A DNA stretch of 64,000 nt from Tillus elongatus (GCA_964006375.1 OZ023269.1:2790001-2854000); one strand, 5' to 3'; shown: positions 11,011 to 25,830, counted from the first letter of the stretch. Numbers and translations are program-made. The notes: generated from the sequence alone by a model not told the origin.

Positions 11011-11300
11011 CCCTAACTTAGTGAAACCATTCCATATTTAATACAGTCGTAGACTTTTCCCGTGGATTCACAAGTGCTTGTTTTTGTGAATTTTTTTACT
11101 AAAAAAAAACCTCTTTTGCTTAACGGGCAAGGCTTAAAACTCATTTGTCAACCACGAATCTATAGCTGAAACAATAGGTCTCATGGATGTTCCTGGTTTA
11201 TGGATTTCCGGGAGACAATACTTTTTGGAGACTTTTGTATTTGTGACTTGTAACTTTCTTCGTAAGTCTTTTGTTATGTATGTGTGTTTTGTTTCTTTAA
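11011..11300. other. Unassigned spacer
   Basis: The first 70 bases (AACTTAGTGAAACCATTCC, CAGTCGTAGA) resemble 50198-50240, so the composite repeat may extend here. The remainder is unassigned. Confidence 0.4.
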
Positions 11301-11432
11301 CGTCGGCCTATTTTTGCGACTATGGCAAATCACCGACGCCAGGGAGCAGTTTGATCTCACCATCCTGGAAAATTTGCGGAACCCCTGCCTTTTTGTAAGG
11401 AGGGTAGGGATCTTTAACGTGCCCAACATCGC
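11301..11432 (+). repeat. Dispersed repeat R-A, copy 1
   Basis: About 130 bp shared with 47699-47829: CACCGACGCCAGGG, TCCTGGAAA, CTGTAAGGAGGGTA-like text and GGATCTTTAACGT. Both copies are in the same orientation. The family was not recognised. Confidence 0.75.
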
Positions 11433-11696
11433 ATGGACATAGGTGAGACGGATTTACGCCCCCTCCGAAGGGCGGAACGTGCAGACATTTAACTTGCTCA
11501 AATACAATGCCAGAACCTCAGTTGATTTTAATGTTACAGTTTGTACTGAAAAAAAGTCTTTTGTTATAATGTGTGACAACTCTTTAAACTACTTTTAACA
11601 TCCGAAATTATTTTGGTAGGGAGTTTTTATGTAGTTTTTTATACAGTCATGTCTCTATTGCGTTATAAATTGTTAGTTGGTTGTACACAGTCGCTA
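11433..11696. other. Unassigned spacer
   Basis: Nothing was recognised. CCCCCTCCGAAGGGCGG near 11461 is a small GC-rich palindrome. Confidence 0.35.
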
Positions 11697-11782
11697 TCTA
11701 TAACATTTTGTGTTAACTAAAGGTGTCGTGACAACATACTATCTAGTTCCGCAGCGAAATGGCGACCCTGTCGTACATCTCA
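11697..11782 (+). repeat. Dispersed repeat R-B, copy 1
   Basis: It shares TATAACATTTTGTGT, GTGACAACATACTA-type text and GGCGACCCTGTCGTACATCT with 33521-33603 at about 80 percent by eye. It is about 86 bp long and of unknown family. Confidence 0.65.
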
Positions 11783-12679
11783 CGATATCCTGGGAGGCTA
11801 GCTACCATAGCCGTATTACTTTATAGGAAGTTCTTGCTGTTATTAGTATAGCACACTGACGATCTCTAATTAGAGCAAAACCGGTCTGCGTTTCTAATTA
11901 CGGTGAGAATACATCTAGTTTTAAATACTTGTAAATAAGATATTTAAGCCGTACATTGTAAAAGCGTAATGCAAAATAATATAGTAAATCCATATTTTGA
12001 ACTCAGATATTTCGAATGTGTCAATATATATTCAAATTGTTTTTTAAGTTGCTACCATGTGTGCATCCTATCTAACAAATTGAAAACATATGTATACATA
12101 CACTATCTCCTTCGGGCATTCCACAGCGTTAGGTCTGTCTTTTCATCCATATTTTCACACACTTTTCTGTATTATTTTACGATGTGGAAGAGAAAAAGCT
12201 GTTACTTCTCTCGTGAAACTTGGATTAAATATTCCAGTAACGAAATTAATTGATCAAGTGAAGTATTGCAGAGACGTTAGCAGCACACAACAGACGCCCA
12301 AGCTTTGTCTTAATTTTATTAAAAATTTTGTAGATAATATAGAGACCCAGTTTGCACTAAGAATGGTGCGAAAGTTTTGCAATCAATTATCGATTTTAAT
12401 TCAATAAAATAAGACAAAAGACCTTTAATGTCCCAGCCAGGTTTAGACTTTATATTTTGCACTACCGCTTAAAACGTGTTTCGGCAGTCATTGTTCTTTA
12501 TTTTAACCAGAAATAAGCTCAATTAAAATAAAAGGTCTCAATATTTCTTTATCATCATAATCTAAAGGCGATGTCGCCTGTTGTCGTAACCATAAGTCTG
12601 CCACAAGCATTGAGGTAGATTTTAGAAAAATGTTCCTTAAATTTTGCATCTTTTTGAGACAAAAATACAAATGAAAAAG
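11783..12679. other. Region with no recognised gene
   Basis: A 105-codon frame at 12090-12407 contains CGREKAVTSLVKLGLNI and a low-complexity N-terminus. I do not recognise it, and it has no recurrence or splice support. The remainder is AT-rich. Confidence 0.3.
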
Positions 12680-12765
12680 TGCAACTTTTGAATTTTGAAA
12701 AAATTCTTTAAATGAGCACGAACTAGGACCCATAGAACCCATATATTTGAGGTCAGTTTCGATAT
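12680..12765 (+). repeat. Left module of composite repeat, degenerate
   Basis: CAACTTTTGAATTTTGAAAA, AAATGAGCACGAACTAGGAC, AGAACCCATATAT and GAGGTCAGTTTCGAT remain. The hairpin end and the TA core are missing. It is followed by ATATACAGTGTGTCCCAAAC, which looks like a mariner terminus next to TA. Confidence 0.65.
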
Positions 12766-13557
12766 TATATATACAGTGTGTCCCAAACTGGATGGGAATG
12801 TATTGCTATCTCCGTTATTATTAGAGTTAGGGAGACGGTTAAATTGACAATAATTTGTAGAATTTCATGCTCGTTTCAAATATGACTTGCATTTTGCCCT
12901 GCCTCTTTTCGTTTTCGAGTATTTTGAAAAAAACGAAATTTGTCGATTTCTTTTTCTTCATTATCTAAGTAGGCGTTGATCTGACATGTCTAAGACTTGC
13001 ACACTATCAGGACACTTTTTACAGATCAATCTCTTTGTGCTATTCTTAACTTTGGATTGTCATTTGTTTTTGAGCTACATGTATCAAGGTTTGCTTTTAT
13101 TATGGCAGCCATATTGGATTTTTTACTCATGTGATAGCCTGTGAAAACAGCTTTGCAATGATGTACAACATGCTTGAGAAATCTTGTAATTGCACTGACG
13201 ATTTTGAGAAAAACCGTTTTGAGGATAGTAGGCCATGAAATCCAATACCAGAAAACAAATGACAAAAAAAGTGTCCAAAAAGTCGTAGGCCATGGAGTCT
13301 AACTATCTTTGGAATCTTTGATCATAGACTTCTACTTTTAGCATAATTTTCCGTAATGATTCACGATAAAAAATGGGAACTTTGAGCAAACCAATGAATC
13401 GGCCCATTATTACAAATGGTATTTTACATTACAACATTATCCTAAAAAATGGTTAAAATTTAATTAAATAGATAAACATAGTAAATAACTAAATTTACTA
13501 ATAGAACTCAATAAAAAGCAGATTAATGATTTACGAAGACGCCTTTGGAAATTGTTT
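12766..13557. other. Unassigned region with possible mariner terminus
   Basis: ACAGTGTGTCCCAAACTGG at 12774 begins just after TATA, as a mariner end would. No matching second end or transposase was found. Frames here, such as 79 codons at 13026-13265 minus, show no motif. Confidence 0.3.
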
Positions 13558-13815
<258 letters not shown>

Positions 13816-14610
13816 GTATCACACCGATAACTCAAAAAATAATGGGCCGATTTTGATTAAATTTGGTGAATAAATTCCTTTTGCAAATGGCTTGGATAAG
13901 TTCGTTAGCCAGAAAAATCTGCCCAGGTTTTCCCGGAAAATTTTGTGTTTTCTTTCGAAAAAAATTTATATCTCCCGAATTAACAAAGTAAGGGCAACCA
14001 AATTTGGTACGCGGGTTTATGTCCTTATATGTAAGTTACCTACCAAAATTTAGCTCTGTATGTCAAAAGACAAAAAAGTTATATGCATTTAAAGAAAAAT
14101 AAATTGGGGTTTTCCTCAAAACGTCAAAGTTGCGACTTAAAACGTCAAAATCGGCAACATTTTGGCAAATAACTTGAAACTGATACGGGCTATGGAAATC
14201 AAATGTCTCAAGAAGGATGTTTTACAAACACTGAAGTCTTAGTTTCAACCGTCATTGTCCTTCATTTTACTAAAATGTTTCCAGAAAATTCATTTGAAAT
14301 AGACGCTTTCCCTGATGCTTGGCAGTAGCCTTAGTTATAGAGTTTTTCGTTTAATGGTATATAATTTTTGTCGAATTTTCGTAAAAAATCAATAAAGCTC
14401 AATATATCCGTTATTATACAAGATGTGAAAAAAATTTGTATATATTAATTATAGGGTGTCTTGAGCTACATCTTAAAAAAATATTTCAACAATCACAGGA
14501 TGGCCCATAAGTCATTGGTGATACAAATTTTCTTTTTTTTTTAATCAAACACGCCTTATGTTATTGCATTTTCCATCGAAATATAATGCATGTTTGTAAG
14601 AAAAGAAATT
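13816..14610 (+). repeat. Right module of composite repeat
   Basis: It contains CACACCGATAACTC, ATAATGGGCCGATTTTGAT, AAGTTCGTTAGCCAGAAAAA, CAAAAAAGTTA and AATTGGGGTTTTCCTCAAAA. The stretch from 14055 aligns with 46040-46690 and 60265-60803, including GGCCCATAAGTCATTGG. It leads without a break into the inverted-repeat unit at 14611. Confidence 0.8.
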
Positions 14611-14924
14611 CTGGATGCAGCAAGTGCGTTATGGTAGCGAACTTTGATCAAATGCTTCATATTTGAATAGCCCAATTTGCTATTAACCTATAAGGTTGAC
14701 CAAGAAACGAGTTTTTCCGGGAACACTTTAAGTCTACTTTTGGAAATCTTGGTACATTTTCACACAATAAAGTTATTTTTATGAAACATGGCACATTGTT
14801 TTTACTATATAGTATATACTGGTAACCAAAATTGATGCCTGCTTTCTTAAAAAGAAAACACACATATTTGCAATAAAAACATTTTTATGAAAATTCACTA
14901 CCATAACGCACTTGCTGCGTCCAG
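14611..14924 (+). mobile_element. MITE-like unit, 314 bp, with ~40-bp terminal inverted repeats
   Basis: The left end CTGGATGCAGCAAGTGCGTT, with ATGGTAGCGAA following, is mirrored by the right end TTCACTACCATAACGC, then TTGCTGCGTCCAG. The interior is non-coding (CTCAATTTGCTATTAACC-type text, ATGAAACATGGCACATTG). Copies or parts lie at 20057, 41275-41508, 46694-46978, 55532-55960 and 60804-61106. It could be an independent MITE, or the distal part of the composite repeat, since three copies follow the same right module. Confidence 0.75.
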
Positions 14925-15111
14925 AGTTTTTTAAACCTAAGTCAACTGAAAAACAGCAGAAGAAAGGTTGCTATGGATATAACACTATCGCGACAATTAA
15001 GAATACTGTCATTTTTAATTATCTGAACAATTTGAGGTGTATTTAACACGTCGCATAACATTTTGTACTGAACAGTTTGTTTCCTGTTTATTTCAAATAT
15101 TATTTAACAAT
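14925..15111. other. Upstream flank of mariner relic
   Basis: Probable 5' part of the mariner relic at 15112. No terminal CAGGGTG was found here. Confidence 0.35.
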
Positions 15112-16170
15112 ATGTTCAGTAATGAAGAACATTTTGACATTTTGGAATGTTATATTCGTTCTAACCGAAATACTGAGGTAGCTGCAAATTCATATCAAAA
15201 TAACTACCCAGAAAGACGACAACCAAACACCAAAATATTTGGCAGGACAGTGAACGACGGGAGCTTCCACGCAACGAAATTACCAATGCCTAGAAATGAA
15301 GAAAGAAATAATGCTGTCTTACAGGTTTTAAACGAAAACCCTCCGCAATCTGTTCGGTTTTATGGTGAACTAATTGACGTTCCAAAAAGTACGATACAGC
15401 GTGTATTAAAACAAAGTCATTATCATCCATAAAAACCTACAATCGTACAAGGCTTAAATGTTGACGATTACCCTAAGCGACTTCAATTCTGCAAATGGTA
15501 TCAAGGACAATGCCAGCAAGATGAAAATGTTCATTTGAAAATAATATGCACTAATGAATCCAGATTTACACATTATGGTGTGTATAGCCACCATAATAGG
15601 CATTATTGGGCAAATGAAAATCTTCACCTTAAGGAAGACAGACGATTTTACAATCGTCTTTCTTCCTTAAGGTGAAGACAGATTTGGTATTAATGTTTGG
15701 TGCGGTTTATTAGGTAAAAAACTGTTATTTTTATTTGTAGATTAGACAGTTAATTTAAAAAAAATTCAAGTACCTTAATTGTTGGTCTGTTCTTTTTTGA
15801 AAATAACTTAACTTCGGAAAGGCATGTTAATCTATTGAGAAATGATACATTACCAACAATTAGAAGAGTTCATGATAATTTAGACGAGATTTGGTACCAA
15901 CAAGACGGTTGTCCAACTCACAATACTAGGTTCTTCAAAGAATTTTTGTACCAAAATTTTAATAATCGTGTCATTTGTTACAATGGGTCGGTTTATTGGT
16001 GTGCTAGAAGTCCTGATATAACACCCATCAATTTTTATTTTTGGGGTACTCTGAAGAATGATGTGTACAAATTCGATCCACCACAAAATATATATGAATT
16101 ACGAAACAGAATCACGGAAGCTACACCCCGTGTATTTTATATTTCCGTGGCAACACTGCAATACCTGTGA
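15112..16170 (+). pseudogene. Mariner-like transposase relic, second lineage
   Basis: The ATG at 15112 starts MFSNEEHFDILECYIRSN, the N-terminal helix region typical of this mariner group, followed by YPERRQPNTKIF and STIQRVLKQSHYHP. TAA at 15430 interrupts, then the frame resumes (PTIVQGLNVDDYPKRLQF). The first catalytic site reads CTNESRF, with asparagine replacing aspartate. Later come WYQQDGCPTHN and RSPDITPINFYFWG, with 36 residues between the second and third acidic sites. A near-perfect palindrome (15622-15677) and an AT-rich insert (~15715-15785) also break the gene. It has been inactive for a long time. Confidence 0.8.
15622..15677. repeat. Palindrome inserted in transposase relic
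   Basis: Arms 15622-15647 and 15652-15677 are 26 bp with one mismatch around the loop TTAC. The arm starts CTTCACCTTAAGGAAG. Removing the extra arm restores contiguous coding (HLKEDRFGINVWCG), so the palindrome arose by inverted duplication in place. Confidence 0.9.
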
Positions 16171-16513
16171 AAACATTTTTATTTGGTGTTTTCCGTGCAT
16201 AATATATTCATGTGTTACTATTAGTTTTATCAATACATGTAATGAAATAATTGAAGTGCCGATATCTGCGTAACCATAGAATTAGGGCATTGGTTACTTC
16301 ATAACAAAGTTAATCAAGAGTTCGAAAGGATTCAAACAATAATATAATATACAGGATGTTCTATTTAAAAAATCAATCATTGCAACCACTACGCTTTTCA
16401 GGACCACCCTGTATCTTTTGTGGTAACGTGACAATATGCACCTATGGCAACACGTGTTAAAATCTTGTTTTTATCGTTTTCCGTTTGTGAGATATTCAGT
16501 TGTTTCCATACTT
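16171..16513. other. 3' flank of mariner relic
   Basis: Non-coding. TATACAGGATGTTC at 16349 and GACCACCCTGTATC near 16403 look like mariner ends facing each other around ~70 bp. TTTAAACTAACCC at the right edge may be the terminus of the 15112 element. Confidence 0.35.
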
Positions 16514-16775
<262 letters not shown>

Positions 16776-17153
16776 GTATGAAAGTTTACTGATAACTTTC
16801 TTGTCTTTAGAAGTCAATTCCTTAGAATCTACTGCTTCTTTAAGAAAATAAGACACCGTTCAAAAGAGATTTACACCAGCTCTAAAACGACCCCCCCCCC
16901 TGTCATTTAACAATTTAGGGCAAGATAGCACCACCACTTAAGAGCTGGTTTTGAGATGTTGAAGATAACCCTAAAAGTCTTCCCCTTGCAAGCGAAATTA
17001 ACTATAAGCGATTTTCAACAAAATTACGATAAGTGATATAGAACGCGCCTATTTCGTTTTCATATAACCACCTTGTATATGAGAGTTTATGTCTGTTATG
17101 TTTAGACAGTCCCTAATTTAGTGGACAGGCTATTTATGGATATTCTGCGTATA
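16776..17153. other. Unassigned spacer
   Basis: Contains a run of ten C at 16891-16900. Nothing else was recognised. Confidence 0.35.
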
Positions 17154-18766
17154 TAGGGTGGCGCATTGAAAACGAAACACACCGATTTACGCCCAGATAT
17201 ATTTTTTTAAGAAACGCTGAAACACGTCAATTTTAATATTGAGGGGGACATGTTGTGACAGAAAACTCAACTTTGTCACATCAACCCCTTAAGAATGGTA
17301 ATAACAACCCCTATATTTTAAATAGGGGACATGGGTTGAGTGTTACATCATTTGAAAGCGCTTTCTTGTCTGAATTCAGTACACACATTTTTTTGGAAGT
17401 TTTATCAACTCGTTTAAAAATTATTTGCAGTTGAAGATTCAAAAACGCATTTCACTCATTCCGATAAGAAATATGCTGATAGTCATTGTTTTGTTGGTTT
17501 GTAAACAAAAAAGTGACTATCAGAACATTTCTTATCAAAATGAGAGAAATGCGGTTTATTATTTCAGTTTATCGGTCAGTTTGATACTTGATAGTACTAC
17601 CGAAAATTAATTTCACAATGGTGTATTCTGTAAAAAAAAGGGTTGAAATAATTACTCTTTTTTTCAAAAACGATGACTGTGCCAACCGTACCGCAAATTT
17701 GTTTAATGAACGACATCCGAACAGACATGTTAACAGAAAATACATTTTGGAGTTATTTGCAAAGTTTAAAAATATTGAAAATGATTTTGATCGGCGGCTG
17801 GAGTTTTGTGAAGTTATGACTGCACGAATAGCTGATAACGGGAACTTTCTGTTTTTCAGACGAGTGTACGTCAATCCTCATAATTGTCGTTATTGGGCAG
17901 ATAATAATCCAAGAAATTTTCACGAAGTCCACACTTAAATCCCAAAGAAATTGAATGTCTGAACAGGCATTTTTGGATACTGTTTAATCGGACCAATTTT
18001 TCTTGATGGCAATTTGAGTGGCGAAACGTATTTGGAGTTACTAGAAGATATCGTTTACTCTCGACTGATTGACATTGTTGAAAATGATGATCGCTATCAA
18101 GAAAATCAATTAGTGTTTCAACAAGATGGAGCTCCTCCGCATTTTTCACAACGTGTTAGGGAATTTTTAAACAGTTTCCAGAGCAATGGATTGGGCGTAG
18201 AGGTGCTATTGAGTGCCTCCCTAGATCACCGGGTATAACACCTTTAGACTTCTTTCTATGGGGCCATTTAAACAGTAGAAATTACGCAACAGAACCGGAG
18301 TCTCTGGAAGAATTACGACGATGCATTATTGAAGAATGTCGTCTAATAACTCCACAAATTCTCCAGAATGTCAGAGCTGATTTTGAACAAAATTTGTACT
18401 TTTGTATGGAAGCTGGTGGTCAACAATTCAAACACTTACATAACTGAATAAACATTTTTGAACGTTTGGTTTTGTTGACTAATTGTGCATTTATTATCAC
18501 AATGAATGAAATACGTTCTTGCAAAAAAATTAGTGTGCTGAATTCAGAAAAGAAAGAGCTTTCAAATGATGTAACATTCGACCCATGTTCCCTATTAAAA
18601 ATATAAGTGTTGTTATCACCACCCTTAAGGGGTTGATGTTGTGACAAAGTTGAGTTTCATGTCCAAACATGTCCCCCTCAATATTAAAGTTGACGTGTTT
18701 CAGCGTTTCTTAAAAAAATTCTCTGGACGCAAATCGGTCTGTTTCGTTTTCCATGCGCCACCCTGT
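17154..18766 (+). mobile_element. Mariner element, family M3, copy A (~1.6 kb)
   Basis: Ends read TA-TAGGGTGGCGCATTG at the left and TGCGCCACCCTG-TA at the right. The inverted arms extend about 220 bp, including AAACGAAAC, AAACGCTGAAACACGTC, CATCAACCCCTTAAG and TTACATCATTTGAAAG. Copies B (21138-23030) and C (34147-35794) share the same ends and transposase. Copy A is shorter than B because of deletions inside the gene. Confidence 0.9.
17618..18447 (+). pseudogene. Mariner transposase, family M3 copy A, internally deleted
   Basis: It starts [19 protein letters not shown] at 17618, as in copies B and C. After KYILELFAKF it jumps to NDFDRRLEFCEV, losing about 65 residues that in copy B carry the second helix-turn-helix. 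A second deletion joins NFLFF to NPHNCRYW and removes the first catalytic aspartate (SDECTF in copy B). TAA at 17936 and a TGA near 17960 follow, then GETYLELLEDIVYSRL, FQQDGAPPHFSQ, a frameshift near 18170, DFFLWGHLN, and a natural end GGQQFKHLHN with TGA at 18445-18447. Confidence 0.85.
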
Positions 18767-20052
<1,286 letters not shown>

Positions 20053-20478
20053 TCTCGGGACGCAGCAAGTGTGTTATGGTAGTGATTTTTTTATTAAATG
20101 CTTCAAATTTAAATAACTCAATTTTCTAAGGCAAGATATCCAGACAATTTCATTAAAATAACTTTGTAATTTTCGGATAAATTTTTTTTTCAATAGAAAA
20201 TTTCAAATTTGAATAACTCAATTTTCTCTAAACGTAGAAAGTTTAATTTTATTACGTAGTAAGATATTTCCAGAGGCAACATACATAGTAAATTTCATTA
20301 AAAGAGCTTTGTTACTTTTGAAGGAAAAAATTTTTTTAGAAATAAAACTCAAAATTTTCCTGGAAAACCCCGTCCGATTTTTTTGGCTAACGAACTCATC
20401 CAAGCCATTAATAAAAGAAAGGCACTTGCCAAGTTTCATCAAAATCGGTTAATTATTTTTTGAGTTATCAGACGGATA

Positions 20479-20480
<2 letters not shown>
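20053..20480 (-). repeat. Right module of composite repeat, inverted, with MITE terminus
   Basis: GGGACGCAGCAAGTGTGTTA at 20057 is the MITE-like end. AAATTTGAATAACTCAATTTTC occurs twice as shortened text. Near the TA tract the plus strand has TTGGCTAACGAACTCATCC, ATCAAAATCGGTTAATT and TTTTGAGTTATC, the reverse of the right module. So MITE end, right module, TA and left module follow each other in one 650-bp unit. Confidence 0.75.

Positions 20481-20564
<84 letters not shown>
20481..20564. repeat. (TA)n core of composite repeat
   Basis: 84 bp of perfect TA between inverted right and left modules. Confidence 0.97.
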
Positions 20565-20565
<1 letters not shown>

Positions 20566-20705
20566 CATATAAACATATAAAAATTGAAACTGACCCCGGA
20601 TATGGGTTCTAGGGGTCCTAATTCACGCTCATTTGAAAGAATTTTTGCAAAGTCTCACCATCGATACCTCTCTATTAGTGAATTTTTTAAAATAAAAGTT
20701 CACTA
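20565..20705 (-). repeat. Left module of composite repeat, inverted
   Basis: The plus strand reads TTGAAACTGACCCCGGATAT, GGGTTCTAGGGGTCCTAATT, GCTCATTTGAAAGAATTTTT and TAGTGAATTTTTTAA...AAGTTCACTAAAA, ending with the terminal hairpin. Confidence 0.85.
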
Positions 20706-21137
20706 AAATAGTGATAAACAGCTACAAAAAGTACTTGTGCTTTGTCTAAACATAATTCTTAGATGTGTGAAAATTATAAATTTCATTCGTTTCTATTATA
20801 CATTGTAACATTTTAAATAATAAAAAAATCTGTTTATAAGAATATGAAATCACTTTTAACTAAAATGTAGTATATAAAGGAATATAATTACTTTTCAAAA
20901 CGGCATTCTTCATATATCCTTGGTAAAAAAAAGCTTATATCCGTTAAGCCTCATATTTCATGTTGCAGTTTGTATCAGGTTAAATAAAATTTTAACCTCA
21001 AATATTTGCAAATGTTCGTTATTATATAATTTTAATTTATAAACTCACTTAATATTTTAACAAAGAACTTGCATAATTCACGGCCCATGAATCTTTTTAG
21101 GTCGATAGCCCTTATTGACTCTCTCTCTATCTATATA
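20706..21137. other. Unassigned AT-rich spacer
   Basis: No gene was recognised. CTCTCTCTCTATCTATATA just before the mariner end is a short CT/TA tract serving as its insertion site. Confidence 0.4.
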
Positions 21138-23777
<2,640 letters not shown>

Positions 23778-24062
23778 CATATAGCCGGATGGATCCTTCT
23801 GTTTCCCCGAGGGAGTTTTTGGAAATGCATCGATAGTTACCGAAGTCTCCGACTTGTAAGTTTCGCACCGTCAGCTTCATGTGAGCTCTGTAGCTGTTCT
23901 CCATCGTTTCAGTATTGTACTTCTTTGTTGGGAGAAGCATGACGTTGTCGTAGACCCAGTAGCTGATGGCTCTGGGATATGCCTCAGTGTGGCAGTCGAT
24001 TGTGACATCGGTACCAGCGGGTGCCCCGACTAACTGATTTGGAACCCATATCATTGGAGAAA
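23778..24062 (-). CDS. Ig-domain exon of a lachesin/DIP-family cell-adhesion gene
   Basis: A 285-bp minus-strand exon encodes one immunoglobulin domain. It starts (V)SPMIWVPNQLVGAPAGT, with the first cysteine in TIDCHTEAYP and the tryptophan in SYWVYDN. MKLTVRNLQVGDFGNYRC then carries the D-x-G-x-Y-x-C motif, and SLGETEGSIRLY ends the strand. The acceptor is TTTTCTTTGTTGCAG and the donor G-GTAAAT (GT at 23777-23776). Both junctions are phase 1, as usual for Ig-domain exons. Insect lachesin and Dpr-interacting proteins are membrane-anchored neuronal Ig proteins, and this fits their third Ig domain. The methionine is internal, not a start. No neighbouring exon was found in the window. Confidence 0.93.
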
Positions 24063-24319
24063 CTGCAACAAAGAAAATAAATAATGAATTTTATTATATT
24101 ATTGTAACTTCAAATTACATCGTATCAAAGTATTGACACATCGCAAGTGCTGTATGGAACGCATTTTTATAAAATGTTTTTAAAATTAAGAAGCAAATTT
24201 ATTAAATCAAAAATAACATTTTTTAGAATTAAACATTTTTAATTTTCTTTTACTGGAATTTTCTAAAACAAGAGTTTTGCAAAGTGAGAATTAAAAATGA
24301 TAGCATCATTTTTAGTAAA
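24063..24319 (-). other. Intron upstream of the Ig exon (near part)
   Basis: A pyrimidine tract and CAG acceptor lie at 24063-24077 on the minus strand. The remainder is AT-rich, with a diverged MITE end (CGCAAGTGCTGTATGG) at 24143. Confidence 0.6.
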
Positions 24320-24436
24320 TTCTCGTTAAAAAATTTAATAATAGAGGGGTCACGATGATCAGACCTTCGGAAGCGTTTTCAAATGAGGGCGAATTAGGGT
24401 CCCTAAATTAGATATTGAGGGTCAGCGAACATCTTT

Positions 24437-24439
<3 letters not shown>
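24320..24439 (+). repeat. Left module of composite repeat, diverged
   Basis: TTAGTAAATTCTCGTTAAAAA opens a weak hairpin, followed by GAGGGGTCACGATGATC, TTTCAAATGAGGGCGAATTA, ATATTGAGGGTCAGCGAAC and then TA. It is clearly the same module at lower identity. Confidence 0.7.

Positions 24440-24494
<55 letters not shown>
24440..24494. repeat. (TA)n core, short
   Basis: 55 bp of TA after a left module. The right side (GAGGGTCCAGATTTTAGG) is not a right module. Confidence 0.96.
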
Positions 24495-24497
<3 letters not shown>

Positions 24498-25036
24498 GGT
24501 CCAGATTTTAGGAGTAGCAGATTTAGCGAACTTCTCATTTCAACGAGAAAATTTTGGTGATTTGAATGGGCTTGTGTAAGAGACAATGCTAAAATGTAAC
24601 TGATTTAACGAGACCGCTCTTCAGCCGATTTCTGTTTTAGCGAGGTAATTATTGCGCTGCGCCGTTCAGATTTTTATTGAGATACACAGATGTGCCAAAG
24701 GAAACAAGAGGGCTTCGTCTTTCTGTAAAATTCGTTGCCTCTCTTCCTAAAAATATGACCGTTTAGACACACTACGACGCACATGTCTTTTGATTGAGAC
24801 CTGACACCAATGAGTAATAAATTTTACTGTACACAACACAAGACAAAATATTTATGGGTTCTTCAACTCAGACGCTGATAGAGTCCCTCTTACCACTTGA
24901 AATAAACGTTCGTTAGTTCGTTACAACTATACATTTGTGTGGCTTTTTTTGTTTAAATCTTGAAACTTGCGCCTTATTCCCATCAGTTTTCGATCACCGC
25001 GCGTTTGATGCAGGTGAATAGAGTCTTGTTTACACA
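24495..25036. other. 5' region of Tigger/pogo relic
   Basis: Non-coding, with CCGATTTCTGTTTTAGCG and AGATTTAGCGAACTTCTC. By position it is the 5' untranslated end of the pogo-like element; its terminal repeat could not be fixed. Confidence 0.4.
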
Positions 25037-25830
25037 ATGTCCGCGTCCGGTATTGAAGAAAAACGCCTTACCATCGAAGGGAAAATGTCGATATTAAAAC
25101 AAGTGAAATTGGGATCGAAAAAAAGTGTTTGTAGGCACTACAGTATTCCATTGTCTACATTATCAACAATTTTAAAGCGCGAGATGCTATTATCCAGGCT
25201 TGTGGCTAATGGTTCCAACACAATAAGAGAAGAAGTCTAAAAACAACCGACATGGAGATTTTGGACACAGCATTGTTTGATTGGTTCAAATGTCAGAGGC
25301 ACGCAAACATTGCTATGAGTGGTCTACTTATCCAGAAGAAAGCTGTTTTTCTTGATAGAGAAAAGGGATATAGAGAGAATTTCCAGTGTTCTTCAAGTTG
25401 GATTTCTCGTTTTAAACAAAGAGATTCCGTTAATTCAGGAAACATTTCTGGGAAGCAAAATTTGTAAATAAGGAATATCAGGCATGTGATATCTTTAATG
25501 CAGACTAGACAGGATTTTTTTACAAAACATTTGCTGGAAAAAACTCTCAAATTCAAAAACTAAAAATGTGTTGGTGGGAAGTTTTCCAAAGAGCGACTGA
25601 TTGTACTAGTTTGTGTAAATTATGATGGTTCTGAGTTTTGAAGACTATTGGTTACTGGCAAAATGCAAAAACAAAGATGTTTTAAAAATGTAAAGAATTT
25701 GTGGGTCAAATATGTTGCTAATAAGAGAGCATGCGTGACTGGCGATATTGTTAAAACAAGTTAAGTAGACGAATGCGATAGAGAACTGGAACGAAAAAAA
25801 TAAAAATTTTGCTTGTGGTGTGCAAACTAG
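25037..25830 (+). pseudogene. Tigger/pogo-type transposase relic (CENP-B-like)
   Basis: From 25037, EEKRLTIEGKMSILKQV and CRHYSIPLSTLSTILKRE form the psq/CENP-B N-terminal DNA-binding domain. After a stop, LFDWFKCQRHANIAMSG and NFQCSSSWISRFKQRDSV form the second HTH-CENPB domain. The next recognisable piece (25562-25780) reads CVGGKFSKERLIVLVC, then MQKQRCFKNVKNLWVKY and ACVTGDIV, matching the DDE domain of Tigger. The part carrying the first catalytic aspartate is deleted, and several stops occur. Inactive. Confidence 0.82.

Noticed and set aside
12090..12407. A 105-codon plus-strand gene candidate
   Set aside because: The N-terminal part is low-complexity and no motif, splice signal or repeat copy supports it.
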